A stretch of DNA of 64,000 bases from positions 275,567-339,566 of the forward strand of contig NZ_JABBGA010000004.1 in assembly GCF_012927165.1 (NCBI RefSeq), read 5' to 3'. Source of the stretch: Zoogloea dura (lineage in GTDB: Bacteria > Pseudomonadota > Gammaproteobacteria > Burkholderiales > Rhodocyclaceae). Positions 8,480 through 17,488 of the stretch are shown here, one piece after another. The notes under the pieces were generated by a model, which saw only the letters and a list, made by a program, of their open reading frames with translations, made no database searches and was not told the DNA's origin. The translations under genes and the position numbers were made by a program. Each line of letters starts with the position of its first letter. Positions within the stretch are counted from its first letter, which is position 1.

Positions 8480-9339
8480 CGACACTCCCCGAAGGCTTCG
8501 ACGCGCGCCGTTTCAAGGCCCTGGAGCGCAGCGGCTTCAACCGCATCGCCACCCGCTACGCCGACGGCGCACCACTGCGCGCCAGCCTGCAGGCGGCCCT
8601 GCTCGACGCCGCCGCCCTGCAAGCCGGCGAGCACGTGCTGGACCTCGCTGCCGGCCCCGGCCTGCTGGCCCGCGATGCCCTGCGCCAGGTTCAGCCCGGT
8701 GGCCGGGTGGTGGCCAGCGACATTGCCGAGGGCATGCTCGCCGAAGGCTGCCAGCGTGCCAGCGCGGAAGGCCTGCCGGCCCTGCTTGCCGCAGCCTGCG
8801 ACGCCGAGCACCTGGCCTTTGCCGACAGATCCTTCGACACCGTCCTGGTCGGCCTGGGGCTGTTCATCTTTCCCGAGCCGGCCCGGGCCCTGGCCGAACT
8901 GCGCCGGGTCATCCGCCCGGGCGGCCGGATTGCCCTGTCGGTGTGGGGGCATCGCGAGTCCGTGCCGCTGATCAGCCGCGCCCAGGACTGTATCGCCCGC
9001 CTGCTGCCAGCCCCGCGGGTGGCGCGGCCGTCGGTCTTCCGCCTCGGCGAGCCGGCCGTGCTGGAGGCCCTGCTGCGGGACGCCGGCTTCGGCTCGATCC
9101 GTATCGAAGCCCACACCCTGCGCTGCCGCTTTGCCAATGCCGACGCCTACTGGCAGGCCTTTCTCGACCTGGCCGGCGGCGCCGCCGAAGCGCTGGCACG
9201 CCTCCCGGACGCCACCCAGGCCTTGCTGCGCAGCGAAGTCGCCGCCGAACTCGCACCTCACCGCGTGGTGGATGGAAGCGGGGACGGCATGGCCTGCGAG
9301 GTCGAGGGAGAAGTCCTGATCGCCACCGCCTGGCGCTAG
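8476..9339 (+). CDS. SAM-dependent class I methyltransferase (UbiE/Methyltransf_11 type)
   Basis: 287-residue methyltransferase with a Rossmann core. Motif I VLDLAAGPGLLA lies near residue 57, motif II VVASDIAEGML follows, and LRRVIRPGGRIALSVWG marks the post-core strand, as in UbiE-like enzymes that methylate small molecules. A C-terminal domain has no recognised family mark. Start ATG 8476 overlaps the previous stop in ATGA. The stop codons of this gene (9337-9339) and of the opposing photolyase gene (9336-9338) share the sequence CTAG, so the two genes end within each other. The acceptor is unknown. Confidence 0.8.
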   Translation: MTTLPEGFDARRFKALERSGFNRIATRYADGAPLRASLQAALLDAAALQAGEHVLDLAAGPGLLARDALRQVQPGGRVVASDIAEGMLAEGCQRASAEGLPALLAAACDAEHLAFADRSFDTVLVGLGLFIFPEPARALAELRRVIRPGGRIALSVWGHRESVPLISRAQDCIARLLPAPRVARPSVFRLGEPAVLEALLRDAGFGSIRIEAHTLRCRFANADAYWQAFLDLAGGAAEALARLPDATQALLRSEVAAELAPHRVVDGSGDGMACEVEGEVLIATAWR

Positions 9340-10787
9340 GCGTCGCCCTCGTCCGCCGCCGCGCTGTCGGCTCCCTTCACCACTGCAAAGCGGGCCAGGG
9401 TGCGCTCGCGGGCTCGGGCGTGGTCCACGATGGGCGCCGGGTAGTCGCTACCGATCTGGCAGCCGGCCAGCTTCTGGTCGATGGGCGGCAGGGTCCACGG
9501 GGCATGGATGTACTTGTCCGGCACCTTTGCCAGCTCCGGCAGGTAGCGGCGGATGAAGGCTCCGTCGGGATCGAAGCGCTCCGACTGGGTCACCGGGTTG
9601 AAGATGCGGAAGTAAGGCTGGGCATCACAGCCGGTGGACGCCGCCCACTGCCAGCCGCCGTTGTTGGCGGCCAGGTCGAAATCGTTGAGATGCTCGGCGA
9701 AATAACACTCGCCGAGGCGCCAGTCGATGCCCAGGTCCTTGGTCAGGAAGGAGGCCACGATCATCCGCAGGCGGTTGTGCATGTAGCCGCTGTGGTTGAT
9801 CTGACGCATCGCCGCGTCGATCACCGGATAGCCCGTGCGGCCCTCACACCAGGCCTCGAACAGGGCCGGCGCCGCCTCCCAGGCCACCTTATCGTACTCG
9901 GGACGGAAGCTGGCGCCCACCACGCGGGGGTGGTGCCACAGGATCTGGAAGTAGAAGTCACGCCAGATCAGCTCGGACAGCCAGGTCTCCGCGCCCTCCC
10001 CGCCCGCCTCCTGGGCGGCCCGCGCCAGTTCGCGGATCGACACGGTGCCGAAGCGCAGATGCACGGAGAGATAGGACACGCCCTTCACCGCCGGGAAATC
10101 CCGGCGAGCCTTATAACGCCCCATGCGCTTCAGAAAAGCCTCAAACAGGCGCCGCCCCGCCGCCATGCCGGGCTCGATGCCTAGCTCGGCCAGGTTGGTC
10201 GGCTCGAAGCCCAGGCTCTCCAGGGATGGCAGGACCTCGCCGGCCGGCGGGAGCGCCAGATGCCCGGCGTATTTGTCGATCGGGTAGGCCTTGAGATGAA
10301 AGTCGGTGAGGGTCTTGAGCCAGGCCCGCTTGTAGGGCGTGAACACCGAGAAGGGCGAGCCGCCCTGGGTCAGCACCTCGCTCTTCTCGAAGATCACCTG
10401 GTCCTTGAAATCCCGGAAGGCGCAGCCCAGCACCCGCAGCCTGTCGGCCACCTCCGCGTCGCGGGCCAGGGCGGCGGGCTCGTAATCCCGGTTGGCAAAG
10501 ACCGCATCGACGCCCAGCGAGGCCGCCAGCGCCGGGATGCAATCCCGCGCCGCGGCGTGGCGCACAATGAGGCCGCCGCCCCGGGCCCGCAGGGCTGCGT
10601 CCAGTTCGGCGACGCTGCCATGGATGAACTCCACCCGCCGATCGGCACGGCGCGGCAGCACATCGAGGATCTCCGTATCGAAGACAAAGGCGCAATACAC
10701 CCGCTCATGGGACTTGAGGGCGTGGTGGAGCGCTGCATGATCGAAGTCGCGCAGATCGCGACGAAACCAGACAAGAGCGGCAGACAT
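9336..10787 (-). CDS. phrB: Deoxyribodipyrimidine photolyase
   Basis: 483-residue light-dependent DNA repair enzyme that splits cyclobutane pyrimidine dimers using reduced FAD and an antenna chromophore. The N-terminal antenna domain begins [14 protein letters not shown]. The C-terminal FAD domain has [34 protein letters not shown] and an [20 protein letters not shown] block, with the Asn-Trp-Trp residues of class I CPD photolyases rather than cryptochromes. Start ATG 10787 ([12 protein letters not shown]) is chosen because it begins at the domain; the frame runs on to 10859 without support. Convergent with the methyltransferase, sharing the overlapping CTAG stops. Confidence 0.95.
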   Translation of the reverse strand: MSAALVWFRRDLRDFDHAALHHALKSHERVYCAFVFDTEILDVLPRRADRRVEFIHGSVAELDAALRARGGGLIVRHAAARDCIPALAASLGVDAVFANRDYEPAALARDAEVADRLRVLGCAFRDFKDQVIFEKSEVLTQGGSPFSVFTPYKRAWLKTLTDFHLKAYPIDKYAGHLALPPAGEVLPSLESLGFEPTNLAELGIEPGMAAGRRLFEAFLKRMGRYKARRDFPAVKGVSYLSVHLRFGTVSIRELARAAQEAGGEGAETWLSELIWRDFYFQILWHHPRVVGASFRPEYDKVAWEAAPALFEAWCEGRTGYPVIDAAMRQINHSGYMHNRLRMIVASFLTKDLGIDWRLGECYFAEHLNDFDLAANNGGWQWAASTGCDAQPYFRIFNPVTQSERFDPDGAFIRRYLPELAKVPDKYIHAPWTLPPIDQKLAGCQIGSDYPAPIVDHARARERTLARFAVVKGADSAAADEGDA

Positions 10788-10879
10788 GGAACCAATGGCA
10801 CGGGCAATGGACTGAAGGGACGCAAGCATGCCCCAAAAGTTGCCACTACAATCGCGCACCTCGGCTTAAAATAACGCCC

Positions 10880-11446
10880 GTGACTACGACGACCATCAAT
10901 CTGACCGACCACTTTCTGATTGCCATGCCTGCCATGGCCGATCCGAATTTTTCGCGCACCCTTACCTACATCGCCGAGCACAACGAGAACGGCGCCATGG
11001 GGGTCATCGTGAACCGTCCCACCGACATGCGGCTGGCGACGCTGTTCGAGCGCATCGACATCCCCTTCGAGCAACCAGACTTTGCCGATCTGCCGGTGTA
11101 TTTCGGCGGCCCGGTGCAGTCCGACCGGGGCTTCGTGCTGCACCGCCCGGCGGGCAAGTGGCATTCCACCCTGACGGTCAGCGATGACATCGGCCTGACC
11201 AGCTCGCGCGACGTGCTGCAGTCCCTCGCCGCCGACGGGAAACCCGCCGAGGTCCTGGTGGCCCTCGGCTACGCCGGCTGGTCGTCCGGCCAGCTCGAGC
11301 ACGAACTGGCCCAGAACGCCTGGCTCACCGTGCCCGCCGACCTGACCATCGTCTTCGACCTTCCCCCCGAGGAACGCCTCGCCGCGGCCATGCAGCTCCT
11401 CGGCGTGGATTTCGCCAAGCTTTCGGACGTCGCCGGACACGCCTGA
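10880..11446 (+). CDS. YqgE/AlgH family protein
   Basis: 188-residue cytosolic protein of the YqgE/AlgH family, beginning [22 protein letters not shown], with [28 protein letters not shown] and [13 protein letters not shown], all family signatures. AlgH was first named as an alginate regulator in Pseudomonas, but its biochemical role is unproven. A GTG start at 10880 is used; a TAAAAT hexamer at 10867-10872 sits so close that the leader would be only a few nucleotides. It is followed immediately, without a gap, by ruvX, the usual order in beta- and gammaproteobacteria, and heads the ruvX-pyrR-pyrB-pyrX cluster. Confidence 0.93.
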   Translation: MTTTTINLTDHFLIAMPAMADPNFSRTLTYIAEHNENGAMGVIVNRPTDMRLATLFERIDIPFEQPDFADLPVYFGGPVQSDRGFVLHRPAGKWHSTLTVSDDIGLTSSRDVLQSLAADGKPAEVLVALGYAGWSSGQLEHELAQNAWLTVPADLTIVFDLPPEERLAAAMQLLGVDFAKLSDVAGHA

Positions 11447-11875
11447 GTGGGAACCGTCATTGGCTTCGACTTCGGCCTGGCGCGCATCGGCGTGGCCGTG
11501 GGTGAAACGGAAACCGGCCATGCCCACCCCCTGGCGGTGATCTCCGACGAGGCCAATGCGGCCCGCTTCGCGGCCATCGAAAAGCTGCTGGCCGAATGGA
11601 GACCCGCCTCCCTGGTGGTCGGGCTGCCGGTTCACCTCGACGGCACCGAACACGCCATGACGGTCCGCTGCCGGCGCTTCGCCAACCAGCTCCACGGCCG
11701 CTACGGCCTGCCGGTGGCCCTGGTGGACGAGCGCCTGTCCTCCGCCGAGGCCGAGGAGCGCCTCGCCGAGGCCGGGCACCACGGCTGGCGCAAGCAAAAG
11801 CCCCGGCTGGATTCCGCGGCCGCCCAGATCATCCTGCTCCAGTACTTTGAAAGTGCCCGACATGCAGCTTCCTGA
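11447..11875 (+). CDS. ruvX: Putative Holliday junction resolvase / pre-16S rRNA nuclease (RuvX/YqgF)
   Basis: 142-residue RNase H-fold nuclease of the YqgF/RuvX family, implicated in 16S rRNA 5'-end maturation in E. coli and in Holliday junction cleavage in others. The opening [19 protein letters not shown] supplies the first catalytic Asp; [14 protein letters not shown] and a conserved [13 protein letters not shown] follow, the latter with the second acidic residue; [10 protein letters not shown] holds the last Asp. It starts at GTG directly after the yqgE stop codon and overlaps pyrR by 14 nt, so all are translated from one mRNA. Confidence 0.92.
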   Translation: MGTVIGFDFGLARIGVAVGETETGHAHPLAVISDEANAARFAAIEKLLAEWRPASLVVGLPVHLDGTEHAMTVRCRRFANQLHGRYGLPVALVDERLSSAEAEERLAEAGHHGWRKQKPRLDSAAAQIILLQYFESARHAAS

Positions 11876-12362
11876 AGCCGATCAGCTCATCGCCGCGCTG
11901 GCCGAGTCCATGCGCCCCCGCGTCACCCCCGACACCTGCCTGGTGGGCATCCACACAGGCGGCGTGTGGCTGGCCGAGCGCCTTCACGCCCTGCTCGGTC
12001 TGTCCCAGCCGCTGGGCAGCATCGACGTGAGCTTCTACCGCGACGACTACTCGGCCAAAGGCCTGCATCCCCAGCCCCGGGGCTCGCGCATCCCCTTCGA
12101 CGTCGAAAGCAGCCACATCGTTATCGTCGACGACGTGCTCTACACCGGCCGCACCACCCGCGCCGCCCTCAACGAACTGTTCGACTACGGCCGTCCCGCC
12201 CGGGTGGACCTGGCGGTGCTAGTCGACCGCGGCGGTCGCGAGCTGCCCATCGCGGCGAGCTTCTGTGCCCTGACCCTGCCGGCTCCCCTGCCCGCCGGGC
12301 AAAACCTCCAACTTGAGCGCGACGACTCCGGCGCCCTCACCCTGAGGCTGATCCATGCGTAA
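11862..12362 (+). CDS. pyrR: Bifunctional pyr operon regulator / uracil phosphoribosyltransferase
   Basis: 166-residue PyrR. The PRPP-binding motif [12 protein letters not shown] lies near residue 88 and the family signature [14 protein letters not shown] near residue 28. In Bacillus PyrR binds pyr mRNA and controls attenuation; in Pseudomonas-type operons (pyrR-pyrB-pyrC') it acts differently and has uracil phosphoribosyltransferase activity. No attenuator hairpin is evident here, as the gene overlaps ruvX upstream and pyrB (8 nt) downstream. Start ATG 11862 is preferred over the in-frame TTG 11847 and GTG 11853. Confidence 0.93.
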   Translation: MQLPEADQLIAALAESMRPRVTPDTCLVGIHTGGVWLAERLHALLGLSQPLGSIDVSFYRDDYSAKGLHPQPRGSRIPFDVESSHIVIVDDVLYTGRTTRAALNELFDYGRPARVDLAVLVDRGGRELPIAASFCALTLPAPLPAGQNLQLERDDSGALTLRLIHA

Positions 12363-13314
12363 TCCCCAACTCAACAAGCACGGCGAACTGCAGCACCTGC
12401 TGACCCTCGACGGCCTGCCCCGCGCCATCATCACCCAGATCCTCGACACCGCCGCGCCCTTCACCGAAGTGGCCGAGCGGGAGGTCAAGAAGCTGCCCCT
12501 GCTGCGCGGCAAGAGCGTCTTCAACCTGTTCTTCGAGAACAGCACGCGCACCCGCACCACCTTCGAGATCGCCGCCAAGCGCCTGTCCGCCGACGTGATC
12601 AACCTCAACGTGGCCACCTCGTCCACCAAGAAGGGCGAGACCCTGCTCGACACGGTGGACAACCTGTGCGCCATGCACGCCGACATGTTCGTGGTGCGCC
12701 ACGAGTCCAGCGGCGCGCCCTACCTGATCGCCCAACACCTGGAGAACACCGGGCGCGACCACATCCACGTGGTCAACGCCGGCGACGGGCGGCATGCCCA
12801 CCCCACCCAGGGCCTGCTGGATATGTACACCATCCGGCACTACAAGAAGGAATTCCACAACCTCACCGTGGCCATCGTCGGTGACGTGCTGCACTCCCGG
12901 GTCGCCCGCTCGCAGATCGCCGCGCTGACCACCCTCGGCGTGCCCGAAGTCCGCGTCATCGGCCCCAAGACCCTGCTCCCCACCGATGTCGAGAAGATGG
13001 GCGTGCGCGTCTTCCACAGCATGGAAGAAGGCCTCAGGGGGGTGGACGTGGTGATGATGCTGCGCCTGCAGAACGAACGCATGAACGGCGCCCTGCTGCC
13101 CAGCCCACAGGAGTTCTTCAAGGTCTGGGGCCTCACCGCCGAGAAGCTGGCCCTGGCCAAGCCCGATGCCATCGTGATGCACCCCGGCCCCATGAACCGC
13201 GGCGTCGAGATCGACTCCGCGGTGGCCGATGGCGGGCAGGCCGTGATCCTGCCCCAGGTCACCTTCGGCATCGCGGTACGCATGGCCGTGATGAGCATGT
13301 TGGGCAGCCACTGA
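12355..13314 (+). CDS. pyrB: Aspartate carbamoyltransferase catalytic chain
   Basis: 319-residue enzyme joining carbamoyl phosphate and aspartate, the committed step of pyrimidine synthesis. The carbamoyl-phosphate loop [10 protein letters not shown] lies near residue 62, with [10 protein letters not shown] and [13 protein letters not shown] further on, all diagnostic for PyrB. The basic N-terminal extension ([21 protein letters not shown]) is like that of class A ATCases, which assemble with the inactive dihydroorotase PyrX encoded next. No pyrI regulatory gene follows. It overlaps pyrR by 8 nt, so synthesis is coupled. Confidence 0.97.
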   Translation: MRNPQLNKHGELQHLLTLDGLPRAIITQILDTAAPFTEVAEREVKKLPLLRGKSVFNLFFENSTRTRTTFEIAAKRLSADVINLNVATSSTKKGETLLDTVDNLCAMHADMFVVRHESSGAPYLIAQHLENTGRDHIHVVNAGDGRHAHPTQGLLDMYTIRHYKKEFHNLTVAIVGDVLHSRVARSQIAALTTLGVPEVRVIGPKTLLPTDVEKMGVRVFHSMEEGLRGVDVVMMLRLQNERMNGALLPSPQEFFKVWGLTAEKLALAKPDAIVMHPGPMNRGVEIDSAVADGGQAVILPQVTFGIAVRMAVMSMLGSH

Positions 13315-13334
13315 GCAGAGACAGGTTCCAGAGA

Positions 13335-14618
13335 ATGAACATCCATATCCAGAACGGCCGGCTGATCGACCCGGCCAACAAGATCGACGCCCGGCATGAC
13401 CTGTTCATCGTCGACGGCAAGATCGCCGGAGTGGGCGCCGCCCCTGCCGGCTTCAGCGCCCAGCACAGCATCGACGCCAGCGGCCTGGTGGTGGCCCCCG
13501 GGCTGATCGACCTGGCCGCCCGCCTGCGCGAGCCCGGCTTCGAATACAAGGCCACCCTCGAGTCCGAGATGGATGCGGCGATGGCCGGCGGCGTCACCAG
13601 CCTGGCCATCCCGCCCGACACCGATCCGGTGCTGGACGAGCCCGGCCTGGTGGAAATGCTCTGCTACCGGGCCAAGAAGCTCAACCGCGCCCACGTTTAC
13701 CCGGTGGGTGCCCTGACCATCGGCCTCAAGGGCGAGCAGCTTTCCGAGATGGCGGAGCTGGTCGAGGCCGGCTGCGTGGCCTTCAGCCAGGCCAACACCC
13801 CCATTCTCGACACCCGCGTCCTGGGCCGCGCCATGCAGTACGCCGCGACCTTCGGCTTCCGGGTCTGGCTGCAGCCCCTCGACATCTTCCTGGCCAAGGG
13901 CGGTGTCGCCCACGACGGCGAGGTGGCCTCCCGCCTGGGCCTGCCCGGCATCCCGGCCAGCTCCGAGATCATTGCGCTGTACACCTATCTGCGCCTGGCC
14001 CGCCAGACCGGCGCCCGCCTGCACATCACCCGCCTGTCCTGTGCCGAGAGCCTGGACCTGATCGAGCGGGCACGCACCGAAGGCGTGGATGTGACCTGTG
14101 ACGTGGCCGCCCATTACCTGCACCTCAGCGACATGGACATCGGCTATTTCAATCCGCATTGCCATGTGATCCCGCCCTACCGCAGCCAGCGCGACCGCCA
14201 GGCCCTGGCCCAAGCCGTGGCGGATGGCCGCATCAACGCCATCTGCTCCGACCACACCCCGGTGGACGACGACGCCAAGCAGGCCCCCTTCAGTGAGTCC
14301 GAGCCGGGCAACACCGGGCTCGAGCTGCTGCTGCCCCTGACGCTCAAGTGGGCTGCCGAGTACAAGCTGCCGCTGATCGATGCGCTGGCCCGCATCACCT
14401 CCGAGGCAGCGAAGATCGCCGGGATTGCCAAGGGGGGCCACCTCAGTGTCGGCGCCCGCGCAGACGTGTGCATCTTCAACCCCGATGCCCACCAGCTGAT
14501 CAGCCGGAGCATGCTCAGGAGCCAGGGCAAGAACACCCCCTTCCTGGGCCTGGAACTGCCTGGCAAGGTCCACTACACCTTGGTCGAGGGCTCGGTGATG
14601 TACGACACCTCAAATTAA
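13335..14618 (+). CDS. pyrX: Non-catalytic dihydroorotase-like subunit of aspartate carbamoyltransferase (PyrX/PyrC')
   Basis: 427-residue amidohydrolase-fold protein of the dihydroorotase family, but lacking most metal ligands. The expected HxHLREPG is DLAARLREPG; the FSDDG segment reads FSQANTP; the Hx(E)D position is LQPLD; HixHvS is HITRLS. Only the late SDHTP Asp-His remains. It therefore matches the inactive PyrC'/PyrX chains of Pseudomonas-type class A ATCase, which are structural partners of PyrB. Lying 20 nt after pyrB supports this. The working dihydroorotase (pyrC) must be elsewhere in the genome. A strong terminator follows at 14657. Confidence 0.9.
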   Translation: MNIHIQNGRLIDPANKIDARHDLFIVDGKIAGVGAAPAGFSAQHSIDASGLVVAPGLIDLAARLREPGFEYKATLESEMDAAMAGGVTSLAIPPDTDPVLDEPGLVEMLCYRAKKLNRAHVYPVGALTIGLKGEQLSEMAELVEAGCVAFSQANTPILDTRVLGRAMQYAATFGFRVWLQPLDIFLAKGGVAHDGEVASRLGLPGIPASSEIIALYTYLRLARQTGARLHITRLSCAESLDLIERARTEGVDVTCDVAAHYLHLSDMDIGYFNPHCHVIPPYRSQRDRQALAQAVADGRINAICSDHTPVDDDAKQAPFSESEPGNTGLELLLPLTLKWAAEYKLPLIDALARITSEAAKIAGIAKGGHLSVGARADVCIFNPDAHQLISRSMLRSQGKNTPFLGLELPGKVHYTLVEGSVMYDTSN

Positions 14619-14645
14619 CAAATATTTTAATTTCGACAATTTATA

Positions 14646-14686
14646 AAAACAAAATCGGCGCCGTAGGCGCCTTTTTTGTTTTTGTG
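14646..14686 (+). terminator. Rho-independent terminator of the yqgE-pyrX operon
   Basis: Stem GGCGCC (14657-14662), loop GTA, GGCGCC (14666-14671), then TTTTTTG and TTTTTG. The A-rich segment before the stem pairs with the T tract, so the hairpin is extended and could also act on the other strand. It closes the pyrimidine operon 38 nt after the pyrX stop. Confidence 0.9.
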
Positions 14687-14729
14687 AAGTTAAATTTGTC
14701 ACAGATTGTGAATGAAACACTCAACTACA

Positions 14730-14756
14730 TAAATAAAGAGCCCCTCCCGCCGTAAC
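14730..14756 (+). promoter_or_regulatory. Candidate sigma-28 (FliA) promoter of the diguanylate cyclase gene
   Basis: TAAATAAA (14730-14737), 11 nt, GCCGTAAC (14749-14756). The -35 begins TAAA and the -10 begins GCCG with the standard FliA spacing; 5 of 8 positions match in each element. The transcript would have a leader of about 80 nt in which GTAACGG (14752-14758) could pair with CCGTTAC (14803-14809). Confidence 0.42.
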
Positions 14757-14843
14757 GGACATACAGCCCGGAGTGGGCCCATACGAAAACCATAAACCAC
14801 CCGTTACCGGATCCCGCGTGCGCGTCTTCCGGGGAGAGAGATT

Positions 14844-15878
14844 GTGATCAGCGCGTCTGTCGAGAAAGCCGCGGAACGCCTCCGCAAGGCCGTTCCCATC
14901 ATGGTGAAACATGGCATTCCGGTGACACCAGTCAATTACGCACTCTGGTACACCTACGTCTCCAACGACGACCCCACCCTCAACCGCCGCATCGACGACA
15001 TCGTCGCCACCTACGGCACGGTGCCCTTCAGCCGGGCCGCAGACCTCTTTCGCGAGCATGTCTCGCCGGACGGCGAGCACGACGCCGCCCTCACCCGGGT
15101 CAAGGAAGATCTCGAAAAGATGGTCCAGGGCATCGGCCAGGAACTCAACGCGAGCCTCAGCGGTACCCGTGACTTCAACAGTCTGCTGGACGAATGCAGC
15201 CGGGACCTGCGCAGCCCGCCCGGCACCGGCAACAGCTTCGAGGACGTTTTCGGGACGGTGGAGAAGCTCCTGCAAGGCTCCACCGCCATGCACGAAAGCA
15301 GCGCCCGCTTCGAGCAGAAACTGAAATCCGCCAACGCCGAAATCCGCCGCCTGCGCGACGAAATGGAAGCCCTCCGCCACAACGTCATGCATGACGAACT
15401 GACAGGGGTCAACAATCGCCGGGCCTTCGACACCGAACTGGCCCAGCTCACCCCACAAGCTGCACGTGGCGTGCCCCTGCATCTGGCCATGCTGGATATC
15501 GACCACTTCAAGCAATTCAACGACCGCTTTGGCCACCAGGTGGGCGACCGCGTGCTGGGTGTGGTCGGCAAGCAACTCAACGACACCGGCAGGCTGGGGG
15601 TCTCGGCCTACCGCTATGGAGGCGAAGAGTTCGCCCTGGTCTTCTGTGGCGGCACAGCCCATCAGGCAGTCGATCTGTGCGAGAACCTCCGCGTGTCCAT
15701 CGAGCGCCTGGCACTCAAGGACAATCGCAGCGGTGAACGCCTCGCCCAGATCAGCATTTCGATCGGCATGGCCAGCTATAGGGCCGGTGAGAGCACCGAA
15801 GAATTCATCGCCCGTGCCGACCACTCGCTGTACAAGGCCAAGCAGAGCGGACGCAACCGCCTGTGCCGGGAAGAATGA
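14844..15878 (+). CDS. Diguanylate cyclase with N-terminal helical region (GGDEF)
   Basis: 344-residue cytosolic enzyme predicted to make cyclic di-GMP from two GTP. Residues 1-175 are helical with no recognised sensor domain and end in a coiled coil (FEQKLKSANAEIRRLRDEME), a usual dimerising linker. The GGDEF domain begins at DELTGVNNRRAF (184) and has GGEEF at 259-263, which is a functional variant. The allosteric I-site RxxD is absent (RLGV at 250-253), so feedback inhibition is unlikely. The GTG start at 14844 has an excellent GGGGAGAGAG ribosome-binding site. Opposite in action to the HD-GYP protein at 4752, and similarly preceded by a FliA-like promoter. Confidence 0.94.
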   Translation: MISASVEKAAERLRKAVPIMVKHGIPVTPVNYALWYTYVSNDDPTLNRRIDDIVATYGTVPFSRAADLFREHVSPDGEHDAALTRVKEDLEKMVQGIGQELNASLSGTRDFNSLLDECSRDLRSPPGTGNSFEDVFGTVEKLLQGSTAMHESSARFEQKLKSANAEIRRLRDEMEALRHNVMHDELTGVNNRRAFDTELAQLTPQAARGVPLHLAMLDIDHFKQFNDRFGHQVGDRVLGVVGKQLNDTGRLGVSAYRYGGEEFALVFCGGTAHQAVDLCENLRVSIERLALKDNRSGERLAQISISIGMASYRAGESTEEFIARADHSLYKAKQSGRNRLCREE

Positions 15879-15909
15879 ACCCACAGCATGCCAACGGCAC
15901 GCATCCATG

Positions 15910-15940
15910 AAAAAGCCCGCCGGACTCCGGCGGGCTTTTT
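15910..15940. terminator. Bidirectional rho-independent terminator
   Basis: Perfect hairpin AAAAAGCCCGCCGG-ACT-CCGGCGGGCTTTTT between two convergent genes, the diguanylate cyclase and dctM. The A and T tracts allow termination on both strands. A 9-bp GC stem with a 3-nt loop. Confidence 0.95.
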
Positions 15941-15967
15941 GACTTCAGGGCAGGGACTCGGGCCAGC

Positions 15968-17488
15968 TTACTTTTTGTCGCCCTGTAGCGCCTTCTCGAG
16001 CGCCTTTGCGGCATCGTCTTCGGGCGCGGCCGGTGCTTCAGCCCCCGGCGCAGGCCGCTCACCTTCCTTCTCCTCCGCATCGAACTGCACAGGCGCATCC
16101 TCCTGAGGCGGCTCGTCCGGCACGGTGATCTCGACCTGGTCCGTATCCACCACCTGCTGGGTATCCAGGCTCATGGTCACCAGTTGCGGAAAGGCGATCA
16201 GGATACCCACCATGATGATCTGGATCACGACGAAGGGCACTGCCCCCCAGTAGATCTGGGTGGTCTTGACCGAAGCCGGGGCCACCGAGCGCAGGTAGAA
16301 CAAGGCAAAGCCGAAGGGCGGATGCATGAACGAGGTCTGCATGTTCACACCCAGCAGCACACCGAACCAGATCAGGTCGATCCCCAGCTTCTCGGCCACC
16401 GGCGCCAGCAGTGGCACCACGATGAAGGACAGCTCGAAGAAGTCCAGGAAGAAGGCCAGCAGGAAGATCAGGATGTTCACCACGACCAGGAAGCCCACCT
16501 GGCCGCCAGGCAGATCCGCCAGCAGGTGCTCCACCCACAGGTGGCCCTCCACACCATAGAAGGTCAGCGAAAAGACCCGGGCACCGATCAGGATGAAGAT
16601 CACGAAGGTGGTCAGCTTGGCGGTGCTCTCCATGGCTTGCTTGAGCAATGTGACTGTGATGCGCTTGCGCAGCAGCGCCATCACCAAAGCGCCAAACGCC
16701 CCCATCGCACCACCCTCCGTCGGCGTCGCGATACCCAGGAAGATGGTACCCAGAACAAGGAAGATCAGCATCAGCGGCGGAACCAGGGTGGTCAGCACCC
16801 GCAGCATCAGCTTGCCACCGCGCAGCACGCGTGCTTCCGGCGGAAGGGCTGGCGCGGCCGACGGCTTGAGGATGGCAACCAGCGCCACATAGGCCACATA
16901 AAAAGCCGTCAGGACCAGGCCGGGGATCAGCGCCCCCTGGTACATGTCGCCCACCGAACGGCCGAGCTGGTCGGCCATGATGATCAGCACCAGCGAAGGC
17001 GGGATGATCTGGGCCAGCGTGCCGGATGCCGCGATGACCCCGGTGGCGAGACGCTGATCGTAGCCGTAGCGCATCATGATCGGCAGGGAGATCAGGCCCA
17101 TGGAGATCACCGACGCGGCCACCACACCCGTGGTGGCCGCCAGGATCGCTCCGACGAAGATCACGGCAAAGGCCAGGCCGCCGCGCACCGGCCCGAACAA
17201 TTGGCCAATGGTATCGAGCAGATCCTCTGCCATCCCCGATCGTTCAAGGATTAGCCCCATGAAGGTGAAGAAGGGAATGGCCAGCAGGGTGTCGTTCGAC
17301 ATGACCCCGAAGATACGGTCAGGCAAGGCCTGGAACAGGGCCGGGGTGAGCATGCCGAGTTCGATCCCGATCAGACCGAAAACGATGCCGTTGGCCGCCA
17401 GCGCAAACGCCACCGGATAGCCAAACAACATGAACAGGACCAGCGACCCGAACATCAGGGGCGCCATGTTGGCGGCGATGAATTCCAT
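15968..17488 (-). CDS. dctM: TRAP transporter large permease (DctM)
   Basis: 506-residue membrane protein, the ion-coupled large subunit of a tripartite ATP-independent periplasmic transporter. About twelve hydrophobic segments, with typical DctM stretches such as IPFFTFMGLILERSGMAEDL, ATTGVVAASVISMG and SGTLAQIIPPSL, and NMQTSFMHPPFGFALFYLR near the end. It is unusually long at the C-terminus: about 55 residues after the last helix form an acidic, Pro/Glu/Ala-rich cytosolic tail (from VVDTDQVEITVPDE to the end) not normally seen. Directly follows dctQ. No gene for a DctP binding protein lies alongside. Confidence 0.93.
   Translation of the reverse strand: MEFIAANMAPLMFGSLVLFMLFGYPVAFALAANGIVFGLIGIELGMLTPALFQALPDRIFGVMSNDTLLAIPFFTFMGLILERSGMAEDLLDTIGQLFGPVRGGLAFAVIFVGAILAATTGVVAASVISMGLISLPIMMRYGYDQRLATGVIAASGTLAQIIPPSLVLIIMADQLGRSVGDMYQGALIPGLVLTAFYVAYVALVAILKPSAAPALPPEARVLRGGKLMLRVLTTLVPPLMLIFLVLGTIFLGIATPTEGGAMGAFGALVMALLRKRITVTLLKQAMESTAKLTTFVIFILIGARVFSLTFYGVEGHLWVEHLLADLPGGQVGFLVVVNILIFLLAFFLDFFELSFIVVPLLAPVAEKLGIDLIWFGVLLGVNMQTSFMHPPFGFALFYLRSVAPASVKTTQIYWGAVPFVVIQIIMVGILIAFPQLVTMSLDTQQVVDTDQVEITVPDEPPQEDAPVQFDAEEKEGERPAPGAEAPAAPEDDAAKALEKALQGDKK

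Noticed and set aside
14752..14809. Leader of the diguanylate cyclase as a GEMM (c-di-GMP) riboswitch
   Set aside because: The conserved GEMM core sequence is not seen; only a 7-bp possible pairing supports any fold.
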